From Terana coerulea (taxonomy: Eukaryota; Basidiomycota; Agaricomycetes; Polyporales; Phanerochaetaceae): DNA of 64,000 nucleotides. The position numbers were made by a program, and so were the translations under genes. How positions within the stretch are numbered: position 1 is the stretch's first letter; each line of letters opens with the position of its first letter. The notes beneath the pieces are model-generated. The model was not told where the DNA came from. It made no database searches and worked only from the letters and a program-made list of their open reading frames with translations. Location: NCBI GenBank assembly GCA_024811115.1, contig JAKOGH010001043.1:620001-684000 (forward strand). The letters run 5' to 3'. Below, in pieces: positions 1 through 11,316 of the stretch.

Positions 1-1874
1 CCCCGGGTACTAATTGACTTCGTACTCAGTGTCAACATCGGTGGCTGGCTCAACACTGAACCTGTATGTACTATTCTCCTCGTACCCACTACGGCATGGC
101 TCATTTTATGTCTTTCAGTTCATTGTCCCTGCTCTATACGAGAAGTACCTCACCGCAGCAACCCCCGCAGTCGATGAATGGACTCTCAGCGTGAACATGG
201 CGGCAGACACTGCGAACGGTGGCTTGTCACAACTGGAGAACCACTACAAGACGTTCATTGTATGCGGTTTCTCCGCAATAAGCTATCCTCTTGGCTGACG
301 ACCACGCTTTATTTAGACTGAGCAAGACTTCGCTGAGATTGCCGGTGCAGGTCTGAACTACGTTCGGATTCCTCTCCCTTACTGGGCTATCGAAGTCCGT
401 GACAGCGAGCCGTTCCTGGCCAAGACTGCTTGGACATACTTCCTCAAGGCTATTCAGTGGGCTCGCAAGTACGGCATCCGTATCAACCTCGACTTGCACG
501 CCCTTCCCGGCAGCCAGAATGGTTGGAATCACTCAGGTCGGCTCGGAACCATCAACTTCCTGAACGGTCCCATGGGTCTGGCTAACGCTCAGCGATCGCT
601 TGACTACATTCGTGTTCTTGCTGAGTTCATCTCCCAGCCTGAGTACAAGGATGTCGTGACGATGTTCGGTGTCACTAACGAACCTCAAGCTCCTATCTTC
701 GGCCAAGAGAATCTTTCCCGGTAGTGAGTACCTTCACTGTTTTCCCACAGTAAAGCCTAACTTGACGTGTAATTGCAAACAGCTATCTGCAGGCGTACAA
801 CATCGTTCGGACAGCAAGCGGAACTGGCCAAGGCAAGGGACCTTTCATTTCCTTCCACGACGGCTTCAGGGGTCTCTCCAACTGGGCCGGATACTTCCCT
901 AACTCTGACCGTGTCTCCATCGATCTCCACCCCTACCTGTGCTTCAGCGACCAGTCTGCGGACGGCTATGACAAGCGTACCAACACACCTTGCACGGCAT
1001 GGGGTCCGAACCAGAACGACTCGATGAGCGCATTCGGCTTGACCACGGCGGGAGAGTGGAGTAACGCCATCAACGACTGCGGTCTTTATGTCAACGGCGT
1101 GGGCCTCGGAACGCGTTACGAGGGCAACTACACTGGTGGACCGTGGCCCGTCATCGGCAGCTGCGAACCGTGGACTGACTACACTCAATGGAATGATACC
1201 ATGAAGCAAGACGTCCAGGCGTTTGCGATGTCCAGTATGGATGCCCTTCAGGTATGTTTGTGCCGTTCTATCGAGCGTTCAATAGGCTGACAGTACCTCA
1301 TTAGAACTGGTTCTTCTGGACCTGGAAGATTGGCAACTCCTCCGTGACCGGCAAGGTTGAATCCCCCGCATGGTCGTATAAGCTCGGCCTTGAGCAAGGC
1401 TGGATACCCAAGGACCCTCGCTCCGCCGTCGGCTCTTGCGCATCCACCGACCCATGGAAGGGCCCTCTCGACTCATGGCAGCTCGGCGGCAGCGGCGCCG
1501 GACAGATCCCCGCCTCCTTCTCGTCATCCTACGCTTGGCCGCCGACGTCGATTTCCAACGCAGGCGCCGCGACGCTCCTGCCCTCATATACCCAGACCGG
1601 CCCGATACCCACCCTCCCTGCGCCGACATTCACCAAGAGCGCAGGCGGCAACGTCGACGCGGGCAACGGGTGGGCGAACAGCGCGGACAACAGCGGCATG
1701 GCCGTGCCCATCCCGACCTGCAGCTACCTCGACCCGTGGGTCGGGAGCGCCGACCCGCCGTCGCCTCTCTGCAGCGGCTCTGCCGCGCGTCGGGACGCTG
1801 TCCCCCACCGAAGATCACACCCGCTCCTTAAAAGCTCAACGGACTCGTTTTTGTTCTCGGCCACCACCCTGTAG
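1..1874 (+). CDS. GH5 exo-beta-1,3-glucanase, 3' part (5' end outside window)
   Basis: Hydrolyses beta-1,3-glucan from chain ends; secreted or membrane-anchored enzyme of cell-wall remodelling. Visible exons: 30-63, 119-259, 317-723, 783-1251 and 1305-1874; bases 1-29 are the 3' end of an intron (ctaat branch, tcag acceptor). The spliced protein starts at VNIGGWLNTEP and carries the GH5 exoglucanase hallmarks RIPLPYW, the acid/base glutamate in TNEPQ and the nucleophile glutamate in GEWSNAINDC. WFFWTWKIG and a Ser/Pro-rich tail ending near PPSPLCSG follow, as in fungal GH5_9-type enzymes. The N-terminus (transmembrane anchor or signal) is missing because the window starts inside the gene. The last roughly 30 residues before the stop at 1874 are poorly conserved, so the exact end is less certain than the domain call. 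Confidence 0.9.
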
Positions 1875-2253
1875 AGTAGTAAATCCGCACTATAGCGCCC
1901 CCCGTTGTCGCGCGCCGCGACTTATGTACACCCACCCCACCACGCATTCCGCCTCACTCGCACTGCAATTCTGCACGGACTTCGCACTCTTACTCTATCC
2001 TACGCTTGACACTCGGACTATCTTTCACCTGACACCTGACAATGACACTTATTCGGCAGAGACTGCGTGACCCCCAGTAGCTCACTTTACATGACGTCGC
2101 TGCAGCGCAGGCTGGCTCACGTTCCTCAGATTCAGTTTGTTTGGACTGCGGGTTATGTAGACGGTAGTACAGTTGGCTGGTACAATTTATTGGGACAATG
2201 TCGACGACTCCTTGCGTGAGCCTTGTCGAAGCATCGTTAACGATGCCCAGCGT
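1875..2253. other. Intergenic, 3' flanks of two convergent genes
   Basis: Sequence between the stop of the GH5 gene and the stop of the IATP-like gene on the other strand. I see no open frame with coding character and no repeat. It presumably holds both 3' UTRs. Confidence 0.5.
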
Positions 2254-2616
2254 TCAATGCTCGCCGGATGTCGTGGCGTAGCGATCCTCAAGATCCTCCT
2301 GACCGCCGTGTCCGCCCTCGAACTCGTCGCGGTTACGCTGCGCCGTAGGCTCGACCTTGCTCGGCTGGTCGGGGTGCTGCAGCTTGTCGCGGATGGCGGC
2401 CAGCTGCTCTTGCTCCTACGTCGTCGACATGTGCATGAGCATCACGGTCTGTGCGCACAGCGAAGTTATGGCCCGTTTACCTTCTGGCGAGCGTAGTTGC
2501 TCTCCTCGCCTTGCTCGCGGCTCTTCCAGGTGCTATCCTACAAAGCGCGTTACCATCGAGGCTTGTGCCTTCGGGGACCGCAGCGAGCTCACTTGGGCTG
2601 TTTGTCCTGAAGACAT
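2254..2616 (-). CDS. Small mitochondrial ATPase-inhibitor (IATP/IF1) family protein, 3 exons
   Basis: Exons on the minus strand: 2593-2616, 2481-2537 and 2254-2415; introns of 55 and 65 nt with GT-AG ends. The spliced product is 80 residues. Its middle, WKSREQGEESNYARQK followed by EQEQLAAIRDKLQ, matches the IF1 pattern of a basic-acidic stretch, an aromatic, then RQ/KExEQL and an amphipathic helix. Family role: binds F1-ATPase at low pH and blocks ATP hydrolysis when respiration fails. The tail after the helix is short, acidic and glycine-rich rather than a long coiled coil. No mitochondrial presequence is visible before WKSRE. A cctttata element (TATA-like on the minus strand, about 2655-2662) lies just upstream of the ATG, which supports this start. 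The gene is missed by simple ORF scans because no exon is a long frame. Family call is from motif pattern only. Confidence 0.68.
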
Positions 2617-3681
2617 GGTTGTTGGTCTGGATCATATGTGAGCGCACTCAGAGGTTCCTTTATAGAGACAGTCAACCGTGGTCACGGGCGCGCACGAATA
2701 GTACATACGTCATGAGGCCCAGTGAAAACCGCGAATATTGAGGAATATCAAGCAATATTGTGGTGCATGAGAAGCCCGTCCGAGATAAGCCGGTCTACTG
2801 ACAGCTATCTGTAGCTATGCTCAGACGCCTAGACGCGGCTTTGTGGTGGCTTTACTCCTTATTTTACTGTCTTTTAAGACTATTGGCACTGCACTGACGT
2901 TACAGCTCCATGGCGTGGTCTACCGCATCTACTTAAGGTTAACGCGCCCTGCTCTTCGCCACCTACCTTTTCTCTTCCTCCCTACCACACATTGACCCAG
3001 CAGGACCACCAGAAGTGGCAAGATCAACATACCGCCGTCCACGCAACGCCAAACGAAGCGAAACGGCAAGAACATGTCACCACGCCGAGCGCAGCTCCCA
3101 GTGGTTAGGACGACGCACGAGGACCTTTTTCCAGGACGGCGCGTGAAGACCTGTCGCTCAGAACATTGCGCGCAAGATGAGAACAATGCACGAGGACCTG
3201 TTCTACAAGACAACGCGCAACACCCGCGGGATGGCGTGCGGGACAGCGTGCAGGAGTCGACGGGGCGCAAGGCGGCGTGCAAGGCAACAGGCAACACGAC
3301 GCGCAAGGATCTGTCGCACCGGAAGCAAGTGACTTTGTCACATACTGCTAGGCCTACTTCGAGAGGGACTAGCAGTGAACGCATGTACGCAGTCTCTTGT
3401 CAGGTACTTCGCTATCACACTGACTTAAACTTCGCACTCTGTACAGGCTCTCGAGGTGAATGCTGCGAAATCAGTAAGTAGTGGTCCTTTGCTATTCGTC
3501 CTACTGATTCAGAACGCTTGTAATAAGGCACTACAATCGTGAAACCGTGACGGACTGGCGCTGACAGAAAGAAAACCAAGGTATAAATAGACACTCGCAT
3601 GGAACAGCTAAGGTACGCAGTCGCACGTCGTGGCTCCCGTACATGCAAGGCGTTGACCCCGAGTACAGAATGCACCGGTGC
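2617..3681. other. Gene-poor region with degenerate short repeats
   Basis: No recognisable gene. Between about 3100 and 3330 a purine-rich stretch repeats words such as gcacgaggacct (near 3116 and 3189) and gcgcaagg, and forms a 135-codon open frame on the plus strand (3074-3481) without similarity to any family I know. A consensus TATA box (tataaatag, 3582-3590) lies just before the inverted-repeat element. Confidence 0.4.
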
Positions 3682-3707
3682 TACTATGACTGGCCCCACG
3701 TTTATAA
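3682..3707 (+). repeat. Left terminal inverted repeat
   Basis: Exact 26-base reverse complement of 4143-4168. The outer two bases are TA. Confidence 0.85.
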
Positions 3708-4142
3708 GGATTCCTACTGTTCCAGCTGCTGCTCCCGCGTTACTACGATTTTCATCACAAATCTTGGTACACCAGTACAATACTACCTTGCCCACATACT
3801 TGTATTTTTTTTTGTATTTTTAAGATGAGTGTAGGGAGAATGGGAGAGGCTCTTTCGAGAGAACCCACCTTTCAAAATTATGGGCGGCATCACAGAATTC
3901 CCCAATTCAGCGCTGATCCTGCATTCGGATTGGTCGATAGGATGATTAGCGCCGAAATGGGCTGGTTCTTGCAAACGGCCTTCATTCGAGCTTCACCAAA
4001 ATCCCTGTCCCTCCCGCTCACGAAATTGCACAAAGCAAGTCGACAGTCGCCTAGAAGCATCTTCGAAGTATCTGAGAAAAATTCCGGGCACCAACGAGCT
4101 GCAAGAGAGCGTAGGAAGGCGATATTATAAAAGGTGGTTCAA

Positions 4143-4168
4143 TTATAAACGTGGGGCCAGTCATAGTA
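4143..4168 (-). repeat. Right terminal inverted repeat
   Basis: Exact 26-base reverse complement of 3682-3707. The outer two bases are TA. Confidence 0.85.
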
Positions 4169-4763
4169 TGGGAAAGCGTGAGCGACGGCGGCAGCTACCG
4201 GAAGTAGTGTGGGCCGAGCGGCGGATAGAGGGCAGTGGTTCGGCGTAGCAGAGAATAGTGGGGATTAGTACGAAGCGGAACGAGATATACCACAGTAGCC
4301 CATAATAGTCCTGCATAGATTAGCATATGTTTGACATAGCTCATAATAGATATGTTGCAATTCTGCTATATCGCACGGGAATGTGGGCACCAATGCATTG
4401 GATTCTATGCCAGTCTATGCTAAGTACGTGACAATAGACCAGCGTAGCTAGCGCATGGTCATCCTTAGAAACTAGCTATGATAAAACGGATTGTTCCAAT
4501 GTGAGCTACTGTGGTCTATTTACCCTGGGCGGCGTAGCTCCGGATAGTTTTGGATATTACCGAATATCCGCGCTTCTCACTGGGCATGAGGCCTGAGGCC
4601 TGAGGAGCGGATCCGACACCTTTATGATTCGATAGCTGGAGGCAGAAATGGTATATAATACTAGTAGACTACAGACGACAGATGCTGCAAAACGATAGAA
4701 AGAGAAAATGATAAATGCTCGTGTGGTCTAGAGGAAAATCCGGGCACAACAGCCGTACGATGC
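4169..4763. other. Intergenic, AT-richer, with short inverted words
   Basis: No gene seen. The 11-base word accacagtagc (about 4289-4299) recurs inverted near 4505-4515, and several catagat/ctatg words recur between them, which may mark a decayed second inverted-repeat element. The last part is the 3' flank of VID21. Confidence 0.35.
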
Positions 4764-4788
4764 CTATGACGCGGAGTAGCCATTTTGT

Positions 4789-4820
<32 letters not shown>

Positions 4821-7800
4821 GGCTTGCTGGGCTTGGAGAGCCTGTTGCTGTTGGTGATGCAACATAGCTTGCTGCTGCTATTAAGCCACCGTTAGCGGAT
4901 CTCATTAGCGGGAATACACCTCCACCTACCTGGGTCAGCATATGTCGCATCTGGATGGCTTGGGACACCTGCTCGGGCGAGAGCTGCGCCGCCTGGAAGT
5001 TCTGCAACCCAGCGACATTGGGGTAGTAATGCGCCAACGTGGGTGCGGTGCGCTGCATGTTGGCCTGCGCGGAGGGAGGCCGCGGGGACGTCGCCGCCGC
5101 GGCTTGTGTGAGCGGCGGCGACTGCTGCGGGACACCGGGCGAGGTGCTGTTCGCCCGGGCGGCCACGTTGTAGTTTGGCGTGAGGTGCGCAGTCAACGCC
5201 GGTGCGGCGCCGGCGGCGAGACTGTTCGCGATCGCGGGGTGCGCCTGGGCCTGGGCGTGAGCCTGAGCCTGAGCTTGTGCCTGGGCCTGGGCCTGTGCTT
5301 GAACTTGAGCAGCTACCAGAGCACGAGCTTGCGCCTGGTGCGCCTGGGCTTGCATAACCTGCGCTGCTGAAATACGAGAGTTCCCGATGAGGGGATTCGA
5401 GATCCTCTGCTGCTGACCAGATATATTCACTTGACCGCGTATCTGAGGGATGCCTTGAGCACCCGGATGGGTACCTCCAGGTGTGCGCACAGCAGGATTA
5501 GGAACGCCCTGTAGTCGTCGAAATTCAGCATGGGATACAAGGGTAGAAGACACAGAACTGACGGTGGGCTGTACACCTTGCAGCCTCTGTTGGTGCTGCT
5601 GCTGTTGTTGCAGGGCTGCTTGCTGCCGCAACTCCTCTTCACGCTTCCTTCGCATGGCCTGTTCATGACTCTCACGAATATCTTTCTCTGCCTTCATTCG
5701 ACTGAGCTCGGCAGGCGTTAGCTTGGGCATTTTATTGTACTGGCCATGCGTGTCGTGAATAGACTGGGGCTTCCTCTGCTGTTGGTTGGCTAGGAGCTCC
5801 TTAGACAAATGACTACCATGCCAGAGGAAGGCACTCACCATTGGCCTTCGCCGCAGCATCTCTCTTCTTGGCCGCCTTGCGTATCGCTTCGTACATGAGG
5901 TTATGCCTCCGCCTCTTCTTGGGCTCGTTGCTCAGGTGCGAACCACCAGCAGAAGCGTTTGAAGCTACACTGATACTCATGGATCGCTTCGTTCCGCGAG
6001 TGGTCATCTGCGTGGCCACCGGAGTCTGCGGGGTTAAGCGGGTGTCGTCGTCGCCGCCAAAGCGTACCCTCCAACGATCAAAGCAATCCTGGCCTGTACG
6101 TCGCTCAACAGCAGCCGCGGTCCTCGATGAGTTGAAAGCCTCCGCCACAAGATGCCAGTTGTGAGGATATTTGTCCACCAACTGCTTCAACAAGTGATCA
6201 TCTTGTTGGCTCCATAAGAAGTCCGATAGTCTCGACCTGTGTGCGGCGGCAGCAGCAGTGATATCGTATGGGTATAGGCCGCGGCGTCGAGGAACAATCA
6301 GTGGTCCAGGAGGCAAGGGTGACGGAGTATTTTTGGTGACGCTTTGGGCCCGTTGAACAAAGCTAAGGGACCGTAATCAGCGAGATTGTACCCTTCTTTG
6401 ACGGAACATGCATACCACTGGTCGCGCTATCGTCGACCGCTTTCGGGTTAGAATGGTCGTAATCTCCAACAACGGCTGTTTCATCCAGGTCATGCCATTC
6501 ATCGTCTTGCCAGTGTTTGGACGGCTGAAGCGATCCGAGAAGAGTGGCTTTGTGATACATGAAATCATTTGCAGGTAAAACCTTCATGTACGTCGTGTCT
6601 TCGACTCTCTTGTTCGGATCATCCCTGTCCGCGCGACGCTCTGACTTCTTCTTGCCGTCCGTCCCAGTGGCCGGGGGAACATCGAGTAAACCCAGTGGTT
6701 GCAACTCAGGGAAGAGTTCAGACAGGTCGGGTTGTGGGGGCGGGGCAGACATGTCGGCCGTGGACAAGGTAGACATGCCTTTGACGAGATCGAAGTCGTC
6801 TAAATCCAGGAATAGTTTGTCGATGTCCGAGAAGACGATCTGTTCTCTAAGCGGCGCGAACAAACCACCTTTCGACTTAGATCGTGAGCCGTTAGCAGAG
6901 GGTTCAGCTCCACTCTCTACAACGCCAAGCAGTGGGTCATCTGAGGATGGTTTCAGCGCAGATACTTCCATAGTCTCGTCTTTCGGGATGACAGTATCGG
7001 CCCTTGTTGCAGAGTCGACCTCCATTGCGTTCTCACTAACCGCACGTCGCAGCGCTAAGTTATCCTCAATGTATTCGACCTTGGGTTGTATGTCCTGGGA
7101 GGACTGGCTGGCAAGTTGCTCTGCGTCTTCGAAAGCCTCTAGAAGGGCCCGGGATGGGTCAAGGACGTCCAGAACATCTTGTTGCTCCTTCTCCTGATCG
7201 TCGTCCGAGTCCTCTTCCTCGGAGTTGTCGTCGTTAATTGGTGTTGACTCCCCTTTGGTAGTAGCCCCACTGCGTGCGGTGACGTCCTGCAAAGCAGACC
7301 GTCGGTATTCCGAGTCCACCATAGCATCATTCTGCTCTTCCTCTGGTCGAGGCCTCTTCCACAGAACGCATATACCCCGGTGTACGCGCTCTTCGAGAGA
7401 TCCTGCTTCATGCCATTCCATAACAGCATGCGCCAAGTTGTAAGCAAGAGCGAGTTTCCACTTCCGCTCCTCCCGGAAGTCTATGCGCATCCATTTCTGA
7501 ATGGCGCTAGCCATTAGCATTCCACTACTGAGAGATTAACGAATACGAACCATTTCATCCAAGAGGTAGTCCCAGTGAGTTTTCATCAGACCGCCGACAC
7601 CTCGCTGCTTCTTGGGTTGCCGGAAACTCCATCGGCCCGAGTCAACAAGGTTGTCGATACGGTCGAAAGCCCTGATGAGCTTCAGCTCAGTCATAGCAAT
7701 CTGGAAATGGGTTGAGTCACGTCTCAAAGCATTACGTGATTCTCACATACATTCCACTCACGAGTGTTCAGACACTTAGAGGCTTTCGAGACGCTCTTGT

Positions 7801-9110
7801 GTATGGGATTGGCACGAAGAATCGCAGACCATCGGTTCAACCCGAGAGGAGCCCATTCTTGAGCACTTTTGACCTCCGTCTTGTCTTTCTCGCGTTTCCG
7901 TGACTGCCTCTGCTTCCCCCTCCGCTGGAACTCGACAGGCAGAGCTTTGAGCGATGGAAGTGTGTGAGACGGCTGCGAGTAGAGAATTTGTGATGGAGTA
8001 ATCACAGTCGGCTTCTCCTCATCCGGCGGCTCCTTCAAGAGGTCCTCGCCAAAATCGAAGGCTACAGGCGGGGGGATCTGGAGACACTATATGCTCTATG
8101 ACGTATTTGGGAAACAGCTGTTCAGACTCGACGCGGGCAGTAGGAAGCGGAGGGTTGAAATACAAATCCATAGGCGTATCTTCTGCGACATCTTCCGTCT
8201 TCGCTGGCTGTATAGGCATCTGGACGTCCTGAATTTCGTGTTCAATGCTCATCGCCCGCTCTTCCGTTTCCTGGGGACGAGAGTCCGTAAATTCAGATGA
8301 AGGCTCCTCGAAACCGGAAGCGATATCTGGACCGCTTGTGAGTAAATCTCCCGATGGAGTGTTGCCAGAAGGCATTGAAGTCGGCTGCCTCTCGACAGAG
8401 CGCGGTAAGGTGGTCGACCTCGACCTCCGCTGCTGCATATGGGTTTCATGCAATGCAGGGATGGGGGAAGCTGATGGCAATCGAGAAGTCGGCGGCTGCA
8501 TGCTCGCTTGACGAGAATGTTGCTCGTCGACGTCCATGGCATTCACGGGACTATGTGGTGGTGGGGACATCTCGTACTGATGCTCGGCAGTGCTCTGTGT
8601 TGGCGGCGACCCAGGTGGTTCAGAGGCAGGAGAAGCTATTGCTGCTTCACGTGAGGGATCGAGAGGACTGTTCCGTGAAGGTGTTCGTGAACGAGCAGTT
8701 GAGCTAACGCGGGAGCCAGCACGGGACTTGGGATGGAATTCGGCCCCGTGTGCTGCTGGAGCTTCTGAGTATCGTTCGGAAGGGTTCAGGAGATGGCGAA
8801 CATGAATAACGTCCTCGCTTCGATATAAAGTGAGAAACCCGGCCAAGTAATATATAGACACTTACTCGTGGATGATATCCCTCTCGTTCACGTACTCTCG
8901 CATGTCCTCATCGCTCTCGTCCATCCTCATGACATCCCCAAGCTCATCTTTCCTCTTCAAAAGGCAGAACATCTCGGTAACGAGTTCATTGCGTCGTCGG
9001 CGAATCTCTCTAGACATTCAGTCTTAGCATCACGGAGTGTGTCCGTTTAGTAGCACTTACTGCAACTGGGCGACGCGTTCTTCAACTAGAGAGTCTCTAG
9101 AGACAGACAT
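4764..9110 (-). CDS. VID21: NuA4 histone acetyltransferase scaffold subunit (HSA + SANT/Myb)
   Basis: Also called EAF1; scaffold of the NuA4 acetyltransferase complex in the nucleus. Minus-strand exons: 9061-9110, 8866-9009, 7751-8817, 7551-7700, 6416-7496, 5839-6362, 4930-5789 and 4764-4877. The N-terminus (MSVSRDSLVEERVAQL) leads into a basic helix (RRRRNELVTEMFCLLKRKDE). The HSA domain follows (KWMRIDFREERKWK, about 7430-7496), then the SANT/Myb domain (FLWSQQDDHLLKQLVDKYP with NWHLVAEAF), the conserved HDTHGQYNKMPKL segment, and a Gln/Ala-rich tail. Two single-base breaks interrupt the frame as assembled. The G6 run at 8070-8075 has one base too many: five would restore SPDPPPVAFDFGEDLL. 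The T5 run at 6330-6334 has one too few: six would restore SPKNTPSPLPPGP. The flanking protein is well conserved, so I read these as sequence errors. Divergent from BCS1. Confidence 0.88.
4788..4860 (-). repeat. CAG/CAA microsatellite coding polyglutamine in VID21
   Basis: On the minus strand a run of CAG and CAA codons encodes a nearly pure glutamine tract just before the C-terminal NGYSAS. Gln-rich tails are usual in fungal Vid21/Eaf1; the length is likely polymorphic. Confidence 0.8.
5225..5350 (-). repeat. Alanine-glutamine dipeptide repeat in VID21
   Basis: A hexanucleotide-like repeat (cctgggcctgag variants on the plus strand) encodes alternating Ala-Gln with some Ala-His in the C-terminal third of VID21. 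Probably a disordered, length-variable linker. Confidence 0.75.
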
Positions 9111-9521
9111 GCGTCACTGGTGAGATGATATTGCTTGTTCCAGATTTCCCGGAGAGGCCACAATGCTCAGTACGGCCAACGTTTATAGCCTATTCGGGTA
9201 CCAAATGGGACTAGAGGAGTCCAGCAGTGTCCTCCGAGTTATGAAGTTGAAGTGCGCGACGTAGAGATAATTCGTATTCCAGCACCGCTGAAGCTCTTGT
9301 GAATCCTAAGCGAAAGTGTGAGAGTACGGAGACAGTTCCGATGCGGACAAGGCTGGCGTTGTGGATGGTCGAGAGCAAGTTGTACGGATGTGCAAGCGCC
9401 CGGCACACTACCACAGCGCCTACTTGAGCCGAAACCTCCAGCAGTTCAGGTTGTCTTGAACCTCCTCTTCCAAAACAAAGCACTGTCGCCGGCGACTCAG
9501 CTACTCCCTTGACATATTGCA
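9111..9521. promoter_or_regulatory. Shared upstream region of VID21 and BCS1
   Basis: About 0.4 kb between two divergent starts. No conserved protein frame; it probably contains both promoters. No specific site is claimed. Confidence 0.45.
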
Positions 9522-11227
9522 ATGGCTGTCTCCGGCTCTTTACCTGCAGAGACGCGGTGCGGGAAACATCCTACCTCATGAGCAGGTGGCGGCGACGATC
9601 GAACCGTTGACCGCGGCCAGCAGCAGCGCGTCCAATGTTGCTGCCGAGAGTGGTTCATTGTTGACGAAATTTTAAGTGACAAGTATGTACGGTATGCATC
9701 CAGCATGCACGGATGACTGAATAAAGTCAAGCTAGCCCTTACTTCCAGGCGGGATTCGGGCTCATGGTGCGTCCTCTAACCATGTTTTTCTTCTTGTACG
9801 TGTATTTACCAATAAACAGGGTGTTGGCGTCGGCCTTACAGTCCTCCGCCAAGCAGTGACGGTGTCTTCTGTCGCTCTCCGCCGGCGAATGCTTGTGTCC
9901 CTGGAAATCAACAACAAAGACCCGTCATACGACTGGTTTCTAGCTTGGATGTCGCGGCAAACGGCACAAACTTCGGCCTCAGGACTGCTGAAGTCATTGA
10001 CGCGAAGCCACCAACTTAGCGTGCAAACTATTCAAGAACAGCACAAGAATGGCAGTTCCTCTGTGATGTTCAAGCTGGTTGCTGGTCCGGGAATGCACCT
10101 ACTGCGATATCAAGGTGCATGGCTGCAAGTACGTCAGAGTCTATCGGTACTTTCACCTCTCTCACATATTTAAATAGATAAAACGCGAACGCGAAACGCG
10201 CTCACAGCAGCTGATGTCTGGTATACCTTGGGAGACTGTTACTTTGACGACGTTGTCCAGAGACCGAGGTATATTCCCGCACTTGCTGTCTGAAGCGAGG
10301 GACATGGCTATGCGTGGAAACGAAGGAAAACTTGTCATTCATACACCATGGGGCATAGAATGGAGACCATTCGGTTTGCCGAGGCGGAAAAGACCATTAC
10401 GAAGTGTCGTTCTGGAAGATGGTGTAACAGACCGGATAGAAAAGGACGTGAAGGCATTTCTCACCCGACGGCAGTGGTATGCAGATCGAGGTCAGCAAAT
10501 TCACATTTTGCTAAACAGTTAATGCTAACTCCAGCCTAGGAATTCCATATCGTCGCGGGTACCTTCTCCATGGACCGCCAGGGTCTGGGAAGTCGTCGTT
10601 TATACAGTCCCTGGCCGGCGCATTGGATTACGACATATGTCTGCCTCAACCTCTCTGAGAGAGGCTTAGCTGACGACAAGCTGATTCATTTGCTATCCAA
10701 TACACCTGAACGGAGTATCGTCTTGATTGAAGACATCGACGCAGCGTTCAACAAGCGAGTTCAAACTAGCGAAGACGGGTGAGTCCGTCAACTTCATCAC
10801 ACCCATCTCTTAGGCTGAACTTCCGGTTAGGTATCAATCTTCGGTTACGTTTTCCGGATTCCTCAATGCACTAGACGGCGTTGCTTCGGGAGAGGAACGC
10901 ATCATCTTCATGACTACAAACCATCCTGAGAAGCTCGATCCAGCTTTAATTCGTCCTGGACGGGTCGATATGTCTGCGCTTATAGACGACGCCAGTCCAC
11001 ACCAAGCGAAGACGCTGTTTACACGATTCTATGAGCACGAGGACAATACCGAAGGCTGGGAGAACGTCAGCCAGGAAGAGCTCAAACGATTGGGCAACGC
11101 AGTAGAGGAGACGGTTGCGCGTGAGATGGAGAAAGGCCGGAAAGCGAGCATGGCCGCTCTGCAAGGCCTCTTTATTCGTAGTAGCGCAACAGAAGCGGTT
11201 GCAAGTTTACACGCTGTGTTCAAGTAG
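9522..11227 (+). CDS. BCS1: Mitochondrial chaperone BCS1 (AAA ATPase for complex III assembly)
   Basis: Inner-membrane AAA ATPase that moves the folded Rieske protein into complex III. Exons: 9522-9682, 9736-9766, 9820-10128, 10178-10490, 10540-10778 and 10831-11227. The membrane-near segment [12 protein letters not shown] leads into the BCS1_N domain ([20 protein letters not shown] ... [11 protein letters not shown]). The AAA domain has Walker [10 protein letters not shown], Walker [12 protein letters not shown], the sensor [19 protein letters not shown] and a short C-terminal helix bundle. Two frame breaks are likely errors: the T4 run at 9670-9673 needs five T to read LLTKFLSDNPYFQ, and CC at 10644-10645 needs one C to read YDICLLNLSERG. 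The start at 9522 ([10 protein letters not shown]) needs one more one-base correction near 9562 to join the downstream frame, so the first 15 residues are uncertain. Stops 90 bp from the convergent BUD23. Confidence 0.92.
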
Positions 11228-11316
11228 ACATATCAGGATACAGAGTAGGTGTGAACCAATGAATACACAAAAAAATGAGACAGTGACAACGAAGGAATGA
11301 ATGATACATGTAAATG

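Larger units (their letters stand above)
3682..4168. mobile_element. MITE-like element with 24-26 bp perfect terminal inverted repeats
   Basis: Bases 3682-3707 and 4143-4168 are exact reverse complements over 26 bases (core ctatgactggccccacg). If the outermost TA on each side is the duplicated target, the terminal repeats are 24 bp and the element is about 483 bp with TA target-site duplications, as in non-autonomous Tc1/mariner-type elements. The interior has no transposase-like frame; the longest frames (3825-4130 plus, 3783-3974 minus) look like chance. A shorter inverted pair (cacctttcaaaattat near 3869 and ataaaaggtgg near 4126) lies inside. Copy number cannot be judged from one window. 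Confidence 0.6.

Noticed and set aside
2451..2741. Plus-strand frame with two hydrophobic stretches, looking like a small membrane protein
   Set aside because: It is antisense to the spliced IATP-like gene, whose exon and intron structure explains the sequence better; the hydrophobic stretch is the complement of acidic and Gln codons and intron.
8063..8100. A 26-nt intron (gtgtct...tgtag) to explain the VID21 frame change
   Set aside because: Far shorter than any other intron here; removing one base from the G6 run gives a continuous conserved sequence instead.
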